A DNA stretch of 31,644 bases from Sphingomonadales bacterium. GTDB lineage: Bacteria > Pseudomonadota > Alphaproteobacteria > Sphingomonadales > Sphingomonadaceae. The position numbers and the translations under genes were made by a program. The notes below the pieces were generated by a model. The model ran no database searches. It worked only from the letters and a program-made list of their open reading frames with translations, and was not told the DNA's origin. This document shows, in pieces, positions 22,586 through 30,009 of the stretch (the first letter of the stretch is position 1; every line of letters starts with the position of its first letter). The stretch is from contig JAIYAA010000261.1 of NCBI GenBank assembly GCA_027489295.1, forward strand, positions 1 to 31,644, in the 5' to 3' direction.

Positions 22586-22792
22586 TGGAAAACCTCACTA
22601 TTGTCTAATTAAATGGAAGGATTGGAAGGATCGGAAGCATTTACGGATATTTTGCATCGCGCATGTGCGCACACGCCCGCGCCCGCACCCACGCCGTAAC
22701 ATCACACGAATGCTTCCAACCATTCCGAACCCGCAGAAAACCGCGCTCTCTTCCTTCCGGTGACCCTTCCGCCATCCTTCCGAGTGGAAGGG
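22586..22792. other. Iteron array, candidate replication origin
   Basis: This non-coding stretch of 207 bp lies between the primase-helicase stop and the 174-aa gene. Three tandem 9-mers (TGGAAGGAT, TGGAAGGAT, CGGAAGCAT) lie at 22614-22640. Inverted copies lie at 22710-22718 (ATGCTTCCA), 22751-22759, 22763-22771 and 22774-22782 (NNCCTTCCG), and another direct copy is at 22785-22792. An AT-rich patch (TTGTCTAATTAAA, about 22601-22613) abuts the first repeats. Phased short repeats next to an AT-rich patch and a primase-helicase gene are the usual features of an origin. Similar motifs recur inside the primase gene at about 24702-24727. Confidence 0.6.
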
Positions 22793-25700
22793 TTAGAGCG
22801 GTTCGTAATCCACATCCCCCGGCTGGGGGACGTCGTCGGGCGGCGCACGGCCGCCGAGGATGCCACCGCCTTCCTGGTCGACCACCTTGCCGGTTGCCGG
22901 GTCGACGAAGTCGGCCGCGGATTTCACCAGGCGCATGCCCAGCCACTGCATCCCGTCGCTGGCCTTCTTGGTGAAACCCTTGTCGGTCATGGCCTTGGAG
23001 AAGCCCTTCTGGGTCCAATCCTTCTCACCGGCCGCTTTGCACCACGCGACGAACACTTCGTGCAGCTTCGACGATTGTACCCGGCTCTGGGGGTCCATTT
23101 CGGTGCAGAGCTTCAGGAACCGGGCGAGCGGATCGCTGTCTTCGCGATACTGCGCGGTCGCTTCCCGCACCGCCTCGGGCTCGGTCAGCCCATTGGCCAG
23201 CCAGTCAAGCATTCCCTGCACCAGCCGATTGAACACGCCCGCGGCCTCTGCCCGCAGCTTCGCCGGCAGGCTTTCATCGCGTTCCCCATCGGCAACATGG
23301 GCATTCCAGGGGACCAGCTTCATGCGCCGCCAGATGCCTTCATCGGTGCCCGGGATGTCCGGCTTGTAGTTGCCGCCGATGTGCAGCTTGAACAGCGGCT
23401 GCAGGTCGAAGAACCCGCGATGCAGCGCGCGAACCGCCATCGGCTCGCCGCCGGTCGCCGCCTTGATCAGCGCTTCGTTCAGCCGCGATCCCCGCTCCGG
23501 TTCGGAGGCGCGCAGCAGGCGCACGCCGCCAAGACGGGCGAGATCCGGCGAGGCCTGCTCACCGCGCTTCTTGATGCCCTGGTCGAGGAACGTCTCGATC
23601 CCGATCGTCCCGGAATAGTCGCCGGCGACATGGGCGACCAGGTCCATCCAGGTCGACTTGCCGTTGGCGCCGAGGCCATAGTGGAACCAGAGCTTCTGCT
23701 CACTGGTGTCACCGCTCAGCGAATATCCGGCCGCCTGGTGCAGATACCGGCGGGTCTCCGCGTCGGGATGCGCCCAGGCGAAGAACCCGTCATAGACCGG
23801 ACACTCGGCCGCGGCGTCATATTCGACCGGGGCCAGCTTCGTGTTCAAATCCTCGCGGCGGTGCGCTTCCAGCACCATGGCGGCCGTCTTCCTGCCGTCG
23901 GGTCCTTTCTCGCGCCGGAATCGCAACGTGCCGTTCAACACGTTGATCGCGAGCGGATCGCGATCGAATTCCTCGATCGGCAGCGTCAGCCATCGCCGCG
24001 CCAGCTGCGCGATCGCGGCCGGCTTGCCGGCGGTCTCGCTCTGCCGGCCGAAGATCGCCAGCTTGGTCGAGAGCAGTTCGAACGACTTCGCCCCCTTGGG
24101 AATCCAATCGTCCAGCCCGTGCGGGTTGCCTTCGTCGCCGGGCTGGGGCTCCTCCCCCTCTTCCCGTTCGACAGGCGGGCACCGGACGCCCGTGTCGGCG
24201 ATATAGCGGGCTTCGTCCTGGATGCGGCGGATGGTTTCGAACACGGCCGAGATCAGTTCCGCCGGCAAGGTATCCTTGTCCTGGTCAAGAACCCGCCACC
24301 GCCACTTGTCCCAGCCCAGCCAGCCCTTGGCGGTGGTGAACCGAAAGTCCTGCCCGAACTGGTCGCGGAAGCGCTCGCCGATGCCGAAATCGGTCATGGG
24401 GTATCGAGCGCAATTCTGCACCAGCAGCAGCTGGTCGACATCGAAACCCCTGGCGTGCCCGTCATTCAATGCCCGGTCGATATCCTCCGGCTGGACATCG
24501 GCGATGGGCACCCACACGTCGACCAGCGCGGTGCGCACATCGCCTTCGTCCAACAGGCCCGCGGCGATGCGGCGCGCGGCGCTATATGCGAGCTGCTCCA
24601 CCGCTTTCTTCGTCGGCTCCACCCGCTCGCAGCGGCGGCGCAGCCACGCGGCCGAGGCCTTGCGCAGCCTCGCCCGGTCGCCCGCGTCCAGCGTTGGCTC
24701 GCCTTCCGACCTTCCGGAACGGAAGGGTTGATCGTTCGCCGCGGCCTGCGCACGGCGGGCGGGCGGCGCGGCAGCGGCGCGGCCCGGCGCGCGGAAGGTC
24801 TCCCTGCGTTCCCTCCGGGAACGCGCAGCAGCCGCGACCTCGCCGAGGTCGCGAGGATGTCCCATCCCGGCTGTCCATCCGGAGTTGATCGTCGCTTCCA
24901 GCTGGTGATCATCATCCTGGCCTGGATTGGCGCGGGCGGCCGAGCGAACACCGGCGAGCGCCATCGCTTCGTCCAGCACGCCCGCTGCGACCAGCGTCGC
25001 CACCTTGAAGGCGGCCTCGTTCAACTGGGCGTTGCGCTTGCCGGAGGCCGCCGTACGGATCGCCTGGCATTCGCCGTCGAGCGCGCTCAGCGCGTATTTC
25101 CGTATGTCGTCATCGGCGTCGAGTCGCGGCGCCGCCGAGCTGCGCGCCGCCGCGATCGGCACGACGTTGCCGCCGTCGCGCTCCGCGGACTGCTTGCGTT
25201 TGCCGCGGCTGCGCAGGATCTCGATCAGTTCGGCCGGCGCCGGCGCGATATCTGCGTCGTTCCGCCAATCGCCACGTTCCCGATACCAGCGATAGCGGCC
25301 CTTCTCCGAGCCATCCTCGGCGAAGACGATGCTCGGCGCGCCGATCACATATCCGCCCAGCCCCCGCACGTCGACGTGGTCCGGAAGATTGCCCCGATTG
25401 CGAATGGGCTCGCCACCGTCACTTGGCTGGCGAAACCAAACATGCACGCCGCCTGACTGCGTGATAGCGGTCAGCGACTGCGGCAGCGGGACGCCCATCT
25501 GCGCCTCCAGCTCCGCCTTCAGATCCTCCAGCGTATATTCGTGCGTGCCAAGCACCTCGCCGGTGTCCGGATCAACAATATCTTCCACGCGCGGGTCGAA
25601 ATCGAGAGCGAAGCACCCGTTCACGCCCATGGGCACGCCGATCATCGCGTCGGGATGCTGGCGCCACCAGGTCTTCACGCGATCTTCGTCGCGGGTGGCA

Positions 25701-25879
25701 TCCTTCAGGCCCTGCCCGGTGTAGGGAGCCTTGGCCTTGAACACGCCGCCCTTGCCGGCCGCATTTTGCCAAGGCTCGTCACGTTCCCGACATGGGAACA
25801 CCGGCCAGCCACGGCGCACATATTGCAGCGCCGCCTGCCCCATGGGCGAGAGCGGCGGTTTGGCAGGCGATGAAGACAC
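22793..25879 (-). CDS. Primase-polymerase / SF3 helicase replication protein
   Basis: The 1028-aa protein combines priming and unwinding, like P4-type replication proteins. The N-terminal bifunctional primase/polymerase domain shows YVRRGWPVFPC (20-30), the catalytic ALDFDPR (D93, D95), and TQSGGVHVWFRQP (H146). A linker around 385-400 is followed by D5-like and SF3 helicase parts: Walker A GLGANGKST (735-743), then LFKLHIGGNYKP (sensor motif C) and GIWRRMKLVPW (arginine region). The C-terminus has a winged-helix-like segment (WTQKGFSKAMTDKGFTKK). The GTG start has GGGGGG 5 nt upstream. The single large gene suggests the phage relies on the host polymerase for elongation. Confidence 0.93.
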   Translation of the reverse strand: MSSSPAKPPLSPMGQAALQYVRRGWPVFPCRERDEPWQNAAGKGGVFKAKAPYTGQGLKDATRDEDRVKTWWRQHPDAMIGVPMGVNGCFALDFDPRVEDIVDPDTGEVLGTHEYTLEDLKAELEAQMGVPLPQSLTAITQSGGVHVWFRQPSDGGEPIRNRGNLPDHVDVRGLGGYVIGAPSIVFAEDGSEKGRYRWYRERGDWRNDADIAPAPAELIEILRSRGKRKQSAERDGGNVVPIAAARSSAAPRLDADDDIRKYALSALDGECQAIRTAASGKRNAQLNEAAFKVATLVAAGVLDEAMALAGVRSAARANPGQDDDHQLEATINSGWTAGMGHPRDLGEVAAAARSRRERRETFRAPGRAAAAPPARRAQAAANDQPFRSGRSEGEPTLDAGDRARLRKASAAWLRRRCERVEPTKKAVEQLAYSAARRIAAGLLDEGDVRTALVDVWVPIADVQPEDIDRALNDGHARGFDVDQLLLVQNCARYPMTDFGIGERFRDQFGQDFRFTTAKGWLGWDKWRWRVLDQDKDTLPAELISAVFETIRRIQDEARYIADTGVRCPPVEREEGEEPQPGDEGNPHGLDDWIPKGAKSFELLSTKLAIFGRQSETAGKPAAIAQLARRWLTLPIEEFDRDPLAINVLNGTLRFRREKGPDGRKTAAMVLEAHRREDLNTKLAPVEYDAAAECPVYDGFFAWAHPDAETRRYLHQAAGYSLSGDTSEQKLWFHYGLGANGKSTWMDLVAHVAGDYSGTIGIETFLDQGIKKRGEQASPDLARLGGVRLLRASEPERGSRLNEALIKAATGGEPMAVRALHRGFFDLQPLFKLHIGGNYKPDIPGTDEGIWRRMKLVPWNAHVADGERDESLPAKLRAEAAGVFNRLVQGMLDWLANGLTEPEAVREATAQYREDSDPLARFLKLCTEMDPQSRVQSSKLHEVFVAWCKAAGEKDWTQKGFSKAMTDKGFTKKASDGMQWLGMRLVKSAADFVDPATGKVVDQEGGGILGGRAPPDDVPQPGDVDYEPL

Positions 25880-25902
25880 GGATTCCCCCCGTAGGTTTCG
25901 GG

Positions 25903-26052
25903 CTATTTTTGACTTGTTGTGGGCTTCGTGCGGCGATCAGCTCGGCGCGCACGAGGCGCCACATCGATGCCGCACGGGCAATTTTCGTGACGGAAGAGTC
26001 GACGATCGCGCGCCTGCCGGCGGCGAGAGGCGTAAAGCAGCGATTTCGGCAT
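25903..26052 (-). CDS. Small basic protein of 49 aa, unknown function
   Basis: A short gene with an excellent ribosome binding site (GGAGGT, 7 nt before ATG 26052). The product is very basic: MPKSLLYASRRRQARDRRLF, then RHENCPCG with two Cys, and an Arg/Lys-rich tail. It may bind nucleic acid. It is not recognised. The Shine-Dalgarno sequence lies in one arm of a perfect 7-bp hairpin (26061-26078), so translation may be controlled. The primase-helicase gene begins 23 nt after its stop. Confidence 0.6.
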   Translation of the reverse strand: MPKSLLYASRRRQARDRRLFRHENCPCGIDVAPRARRADRRTKPTTSQK

Positions 26053-26060
26053 GTTGGTTA

Positions 26061-26078
26061 CCTCCATGGTGATGGAGG
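26061..26078 (-). promoter_or_regulatory. Hairpin covering the ribosome binding site of the 49-aa gene
   Basis: On the minus strand CCTCCAT, a CACC loop and ATGGAGG form a perfect 7-bp stem. The second arm includes the GGAGG used by the gene starting at 26052. In this fold the ribosome site is hidden; opening by upstream translation, a protein or temperature would expose it. Confidence 0.5.
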
Positions 26079-26133
26079 GACCTTGCCCGGCCCGCGCTCG
26101 GTTGCTTACCGCCGTCAGGGATCTGACAGCCAC

Positions 26134-26838
26134 TCACAGCCCCGCACCCGCCAGTTCAGCGTATTGCGGATAGTCGCCGTCGCGCTCCAAGCGATCGCGG
26201 CACGGCTTGATCCAGCGCAGCCGGGTATCGCCGGGCCACAGTCCGTCCGCGCCTCGCAGCCACACGATCCAGCAATAGCTGGTCGCCGAGCTGGCCTTGC
26301 GCCCTTCCACTTCCGCAAACGGGTCGACGGCGTTGGCGCGGATCAACCGGCCTTTTAGCATCACCACGCGTTCAGCGAACTGCAGCACATAGCTGGGCGG
26401 GTTCGCCGTGAAGAGCCCGTTCACCCGCCCTTCCGACTCAAGGAAGGCGGTGCGAACTAGCATCGCAACACCGCGCTTGGCGGCATCGAAAGCGGTGGCG
26501 ATGAACGCCTCGGCCAGGAAGAACGGAGGGTTGGTAATTACCCAATCTGCTTTTGGATACGCCCAGCCGAACGACGGGAAGTCGATCAGATCATGCTCGC
26601 CATAGGCCTGCACGTCGCTCGCGATTACCTCCGCGAAGCATTCCCGCAGCGGCCGCACCATGTGCATTTCACCGCACGCGGGCTCCCAGGCTTTCTGATT
26701 ATGCAGCTGCTCACCCCGGTCAGCCTGGAGCCACTCGGTAAGCGCTCGCGTTGCCCAAGGCGGCGTGGGATAATAGTCGAGCGAGTCATGCGCGACGTGA
26801 CGACGCTGCATGACGGCGGTGGAACGGTTCTGCGCCAT
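26134..26838 (-). CDS. DNA N6-adenine-type methyltransferase
   Basis: The 234-aa SAM-dependent methyltransferase shows a DYYPTPPWATRALTEWL entry (about 21-37), motif I-like AWEPACGEMHMVRPL (50-64), IASDV (72-76), and the catalytic motif IV NPPF (103-106), as in adenine-N6 enzymes of the EPACG...NPPF order. It would modify phage or host DNA, for protection against restriction or for regulation. The ATG at 26838 overlaps the stop of the zinc-finger gene. A frame upstream of this ATG exists but lies in that gene. Confidence 0.85.
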   Translation of the reverse strand: MAQNRSTAVMQRRHVAHDSLDYYPTPPWATRALTEWLQADRGEQLHNQKAWEPACGEMHMVRPLRECFAEVIASDVQAYGEHDLIDFPSFGWAYPKADWVITNPPFFLAEAFIATAFDAAKRGVAMLVRTAFLESEGRVNGLFTANPPSYVLQFAERVVMLKGRLIRANAVDPFAEVEGRKASSATSYCWIVWLRGADGLWPGDTRLRWIKPCRDRLERDGDYPQYAELAGAGL

Positions 26839-27038
26839 CAGTACCTCTTGGGCGGTTTGAATTTTGGCTCGCGGCAGGGTGCGCACTTGCCCTCCACCAA
26901 CCGCTTGGTTTTATCGCCGCAGTCTTCACAGATGCCGGGCACCCACGCTTCGAACCCCGCGCGCGGCGTTGCCGCCAGCGAGCGTTCGAGGTGCGCTTGC
27001 TCCAGCTCACTCGCAAATTCGGCCAGGTCGGCCATCAC
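26838..27038 (-). CDS. TraR/DksA-like C4 zinc-finger protein
   Basis: The 66-aa protein has an N-terminal helix (LAEFASELEQAHLERSLAAT) followed by a CEDC...CAPC zinc finger (Cys37, 40, 52, 55). This matches short phage TraR/DksA-type proteins, which can bind the secondary channel of RNA polymerase and alter transcription without ppGpp. The start overlaps the upstream gene by 4 nt (ATGA), and the methyltransferase follows with overlapping stop and start. Binding to polymerase is inferred from the family. Confidence 0.72.
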   Translation of the reverse strand: MMADLAEFASELEQAHLERSLAATPRAGFEAWVPGICEDCGDKTKRLVEGKCAPCREPKFKPPKRY

Positions 27039-27382
27039 GCTGCCCGCGCTTCCGCGGCGCGCCAGTGGCCCGCGCCGTCCCGCCGAAGATCCACCGCGCC
27101 CAGATCCTCGGGCAGCGCCGCCGCGCCTTTCTGCGCCATTTCCAGCGCTTCCAGCAGCTCCAGCTCGGCACGCAGCCGCCGAATACGCTCGGGACGGTAG
27201 CGGGCGCGCTGCTGCTCGCGGTAGATCAGCAGGCCCATGCGCTCGCTTTCAGCGTGCGTCAGGCCGCGCTCCGCCTCTAGGCGCTGCAGCTCAAGCATTT
27301 CCTCGATCTGCGCCCGCGCCGACTGCCGGCGGGTCGAACCGCCAGCTGCCACGAGGGGATATCCGGCGGGGCCCTTCGCCAT
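27035..27382 (-). CDS. Early coiled-coil protein of unknown function
   Basis: The 115-aa protein starts MAKGPAGYPLVAAGGSTRRQ. Its middle is one long charged helix (ARAQIEEMLELQRLEAERGL, ERIRRLRAELELLEALEMAQ), probably a dimeric coiled coil. It is not recognised. TGATG coupling to the upstream gene places it in the early operon. A GTG one codon earlier (27385) is an alternative start. Confidence 0.6.
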   Translation of the reverse strand: MAKGPAGYPLVAAGGSTRRQSARAQIEEMLELQRLEAERGLTHAESERMGLLIYREQQRARYRPERIRRLRAELELLEALEMAQKGAAALPEDLGAVDLRRDGAGHWRAAEARAA

Positions 27383-27936
27383 CACACCATCGCCCGCTTC
27401 GTCGATCGGCCCGACTTCGGGTCCGTCGCGATACGCCGTTCGCCCGGCTGCATCGGCCGCTGCAGCTGCACCAGCCCGGCCTTCACCGCCTTGCGCAGCC
27501 GATAATTCGCCGCATCCGTGCCCGGCAGGCCACAGCGCACCACCAGCTCGCCATCGGTCGGGCACGGCTCGCCCGCATTCGCGCAGCGCAGAACCTCGTC
27601 GGCCACGCGCCGCATCATCGGGTCGGGGATGGTTCGCACCACGATCGCCGCCGGCACAACCTGCGCCGCCAGCTTCTCCGCGAACCACTCGATCTTGCCG
27701 CCCGCCAGCCGCCGGCTCTTCAGCGTCACCAGCTTCGCTGCGGCCAGCTCGCCCGCCAGCACCCACGTCGCCGATGTGCGCGGCGGCACCGTCCCCTGCG
27801 CATAGAGCTGCGTGTCACCCACGGCGGCGCGCTCCACCCACTCGCGGAAGGCCTGCGCCTCGATCGCCATCGCCAGCGGCGGCAACTGGAACCGCACCGC
27901 TGCGGCATCGTTCTTGTCGGACCCCAGCGCGCTCAT
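27382..27936 (-). CDS. Early protein with C-terminal winged-helix-like domain
   Basis: The 184-aa protein's N-terminal half (FREWVERAAVGDTQLYAQGT, VPPRTSATWVLAGELAAAKL) is unknown. Its C-terminal half (DPMMRRVADEVLRCANAGEP, TDGELVVRCGLPGTDAANYR, LRKAVKAGLVQLQRP) reads like a winged helix-turn-helix. A DNA-binding role in early gene control or replication is likely but unproven. ATG 27936 is preferred because GAGG lies 7 nt before it; the longer frame to 27987 has no such signal. Confidence 0.62.
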   Translation of the reverse strand: MSALGSDKNDAAAVRFQLPPLAMAIEAQAFREWVERAAVGDTQLYAQGTVPPRTSATWVLAGELAAAKLVTLKSRRLAGGKIEWFAEKLAAQVVPAAIVVRTIPDPMMRRVADEVLRCANAGEPCPTDGELVVRCGLPGTDAANYRLRKAVKAGLVQLQRPMQPGERRIATDPKSGRSTKRAMV

Positions 27937-28073
27937 ACCCGCACCTCGAAAGGTACGGCGAGCCGACGCGGGAGGGGGTGAAACCACGCCGGCTCGCCAC
28001 GGCGCGCTTTCACGCGGCCCGAAGTCCCCGCGCCGATCTCAAAAAATGGAATGGTCCCGCCCCCCGTCATGGC
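27937..28073. other. Intergenic stretch with 9-bp inverted repeat
   Basis: This is a 137-bp gap in an otherwise tightly packed early operon. GGCGAGCCG (27957-27965) and its exact complement (27990-27998) flank a 24-nt spacer, shortly upstream of the gene starting at 27936. No T-run marks it as a terminator. It could be an operator or an mRNA structure. Confidence 0.35.
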
Positions 28074-28376
28074 TCAGGCCGCTTGGCGCACGCGCGCGTT
28101 GAACCAGCCGATCGGCCGCTCGAACCACCAGCGGCAGGCGCTGCGGCGCCAGTCACGGCGCTGGATCGTGCCCATGCTCCACAGCTGGATTTCCGCCGCC
28201 ATGCTCGCGCACGGCACCACCTCGCCGGAAAGCACGCGTTCGAACATCGCCGGGTTGCCCACGGCCTGCCCGAAGCGCGCGATATCGTCGGCAGGATCGG
28301 CCGAACTGCCGATGATCCACGCCAGCTTGTGGGCGCCCAGGCTGGGCACGCTGGCCACCAGGTGCATGATCGTCAT
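28074..28376 (-). CDS. Small early protein, possible HTH
   Basis: The 100-aa protein starts at ATG 28376, overlapping the upstream stop (ATGA). Residues about 13-75 (LGAHKLAWIIGSSADPADDI, ARFGQAVGNPAMFERVLSGE) have the length and pattern of a Cro-type helix-turn-helix. The C-terminus is Trp/Arg-rich (RRDWRRSACRWWFERPIGWF). It is not recognised by name. A regulatory role is suggested by the fold pattern and by its place after Cro- and CII-like genes. Confidence 0.55.
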   Translation of the reverse strand: MTIMHLVASVPSLGAHKLAWIIGSSADPADDIARFGQAVGNPAMFERVLSGEVVPCASMAAEIQLWSMGTIQRRDWRRSACRWWFERPIGWFNARVRQAA

Positions 28377-28846
28377 TTTCCCTCCTCGATGATGGCGCGC
28401 ATCTGCTCGTCCAGCGCGGCGAGCAGCGCCTGCGCATCGGCAATCTGCTTGCTGATTTCCGTGGCCTCGCGGGCGTCGATCCGTTGATCGTCGGCCAGCG
28501 CCGAACACACGCCGTTCGTCACGTCCGCCGCCTCGCTGCTCAGCTGGCCGGCGGTCCGCAGAAAGTCCCCCGCCCCGGCGGGGCCGGTCGGCAGCAGCAC
28601 GAACGTGCCGCCCAGTTCGCGACACAGCGCGCGGGTGATGTGGGGCCAGCCCTCGCGCTCGCGCGCCAGCGGCTCCAGGTCCGCGATCACGTCGATCGAG
28701 GGCCAGCGATCAGGGCAGTTGATGTTCTGCGCGTCGCCCAGCACGGATTTGCCGACGCGGCAGAAGCCCGCCGCCGCTTCCAGTCCGCCCACGCCCTTGA
28801 TCGTTTCTGCGAAGGCGCGCTTCAGCGCGAGGCGTTCCGGCTTCAC
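28373..28846 (-). CDS. CII-like phage regulatory protein
   Basis: The 157-aa protein has an N-terminal region (ALKRAFAETIKGVGGLEAAA, RVGKSVLGDAQNINCPDRWP) matching the phage regulatory protein CII/CP76 type, in which a helix-turn-helix is followed by SIDVIADLEPLA and an ITRALCRELGGTFVLLP strand. A C-terminal helix (EATEISKQIADAQALLAALD) may multimerise. It would act with CI and Cro in the lysis-lysogeny choice. It overlaps the Cro-like gene by 4 nt (ATGA). Confidence 0.65.
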   Translation of the reverse strand: MKPERLALKRAFAETIKGVGGLEAAAGFCRVGKSVLGDAQNINCPDRWPSIDVIADLEPLAREREGWPHITRALCRELGGTFVLLPTGPAGAGDFLRTAGQLSSEAADVTNGVCSALADDQRIDAREATEISKQIADAQALLAALDEQMRAIIEEGK

Positions 28847-29193
28847 GCTGCCAGCCCTCCGGGGAGGGTAGACACCCCCTCCCCTTCGGCTGCAACCGCA
28901 ACGGATCCAGAAGGAACGGCTGCAGAACCTCGTTCCGAAGTGGCGGAATTATTCGTCTCACTTCCGCGTGACGCTTGCTGCGCCTGCGAACTATCACTGT
29001 TGGCATGCTCGAAGATCAGCTCATGCGCCGAAACGGAGCCGCCGGTGGCAGACACGATGCGGCGGATCACGTCCCGCCGGATGTTCTGCCCACCCTTGCG
29101 GATGCGAGAGATCGAAGCCTCAGTCAGGTCGACCCGCTGCGCGAAATCAGCCGCTGTCACGCCGGGCTGCCGGAGATATTCGTCAAGCGTCAT
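28843..29193 (-). CDS. Cro-like HTH repressor
   Basis: The 116-aa protein has an N-terminal helix-turn-helix (about residues 8-57: TAADFAQRVDLTEASISRIR, GGQNIRRDVIRRIVSATGGS), as in Cro/YdaS-type regulators. A long Ser/Ala/Glu-rich tail (residues 66-116) is likely disordered. It is the first gene of the leftward early operon and divergent from cI across the operator region. GGTGG just before ATG 29193 may serve as the ribosome site. Confidence 0.8.
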   Translation of the reverse strand: MTLDEYLRQPGVTAADFAQRVDLTEASISRIRKGGQNIRRDVIRRIVSATGGSVSAHELIFEHANSDSSQAQQASRGSETNNSATSERGSAAVPSGSVAVAAEGEGVSTLPGGLAA

Positions 29194-29285
29194 GCCACCA
29201 ATATTGCGTAATGCGTAATCTTGCGCAAGACGAAAGTTGCGTATGGCGGCATGGCCCCTCCTTACGCGGTGCGCAATATGCGCTT
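29194..29285. promoter_or_regulatory. cI-cro operator and promoter region
   Basis: This 92-bp divergent region is rich in TTGCG(T/C)AA half sites: ATTGCGTAAT (29203-29212), ATGCGTAAT (29211-29219), the perfect palindrome CTTGCGCAAG (29220-29229), GTTGCGTAT (29236-29244), TTACGC (29262-29267) and GCGCAAT (29271-29277). These are candidate CI/Cro binding sites. On the minus strand TTGCGC with AATATT 17 nt away could be a promoter, but it leaves almost no leader before cro. No ribosome site precedes the cI ATG, so the cI message may be leaderless. Confidence 0.7.
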
Positions 29286-29930
29286 ATGGCAGACAACAAC
29301 CTCCGCGAAGTGCGCCGCCGCGCTGGTCTCAAACAACCGGAGATCGCGGAACGAATGGGTGTATCCGTCCCCCAGGTGTCTCGCTGGGAAAGCGGCCGAG
29401 ACGCCATCCCCAGCACTCGGCTCCCAGCACTAGCAGACGCGTATCGCGCCACCATCGGCGAACTCTTCGATCCGCATGCGCTTCAACCTGCCGGCCCCAC
29501 CATCTACGTGAAGGGCGCTGTTGCTGCAGGTGTTTGGGTTGATGCTTACGAGTGGCCGGAAGATGATTGGAAAACCTTCACGGGTCGCTCAGACGTGACC
29601 GTTGGCATGGATTCTCGCTTTGGCCTTGAAGTCATCGGCGAGAGCATGAACTTGCTGTACCCTCACGGCACAATCGTCGAGTGCGTCAAGCTGGTGGCCG
29701 GCGGCGAGCTTCGCTCTGGTAAGCGCGTGATCGTAGTGCGCGAGCGCGAGGACGGCGAATTTGAGGCAACGGTCAAGGAGTACGTCGTTGATGATGACGG
29801 CGTCGAGTGGCTTTGGCCGCGCTCCACACATCCCGACTTCCAACAACCTTGGCGTGCCGATCGGCCTATGGATGGCATCGTCTCTGTCCAGGTAGTTGCC
29901 ATCGTCACGGCCTCCATTCGGCCGGAATAA
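29286..29930 (+). CDS. CI-type repressor, HTH plus S24 self-cleaving domain
   Basis: The 214-aa lysogeny repressor has an XRE helix-turn-helix at residues 4-62 (LREVRRRAGLKQPEIAERMG, VSVPQVSRWESGRDAIPSTR). The C-terminal S24/LexA-like domain carries GESMNLLYPHGT (catalytic Ser120) and ATVKEYVV (Lys164). An Ala81-Gly82 bond in AVAAGVW is the probable self-cleavage site, so induction through RecA is expected. ATG 29286 is chosen because the protein then begins like other repressors (MADNNLREVRRRAG); the frame is open upstream into the operators. It is divergent from the Cro-like gene. Confidence 0.92.
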   Translation: MADNNLREVRRRAGLKQPEIAERMGVSVPQVSRWESGRDAIPSTRLPALADAYRATIGELFDPHALQPAGPTIYVKGAVAAGVWVDAYEWPEDDWKTFTGRSDVTVGMDSRFGLEVIGESMNLLYPHGTIVECVKLVAGGELRSGKRVIVVREREDGEFEATVKEYVVDDDGVEWLWPRSTHPDFQQPWRADRPMDGIVSVQVVAIVTASIRPE

Positions 29931-30009
29931 TTACGCCACACGCAATTTGGTTGTTGCGTAGCAGTTTCGTAATGCGTAATTTCCGCCTCCATCACGCATG
30001 GAGGCGACG
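29931..30009 (+). promoter_or_regulatory. Second operator cluster, upstream of the rightward operon
   Basis: This 79-bp gap repeats the operator motifs of the cI-cro region: TTACGC (29931-29936), TTGCGTA (29954-29960), and TTTCGTAATGCGTAAT (29965-29980), which differs by one base from TTGCGTAATGCGTAAT in the first cluster (29204-29219). It lies directly before the small-gene operon starting at 30010, so CI or Cro probably control that operon too, like the second operator of lambda. Confidence 0.65.

Noticed and set aside
22603..22800. CRISPR array
   Set aside because: Repeats are only 9 bp, in both orientations and without uniform spacers.
22760..25456. Long plus-strand open frame of 898 codons
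   Set aside because: It is antisense to the primase-helicase gene, whose domains are clear. It has Arg/Gly/Ala-rich low-complexity translation and no family resemblance, an artefact of high GC.
28968..29285. Upstream extension of the cI reading frame
   Set aside because: It would run through the cro gene start and the operators. The repressor family normally begins at the HTH, which fits ATG 29286.
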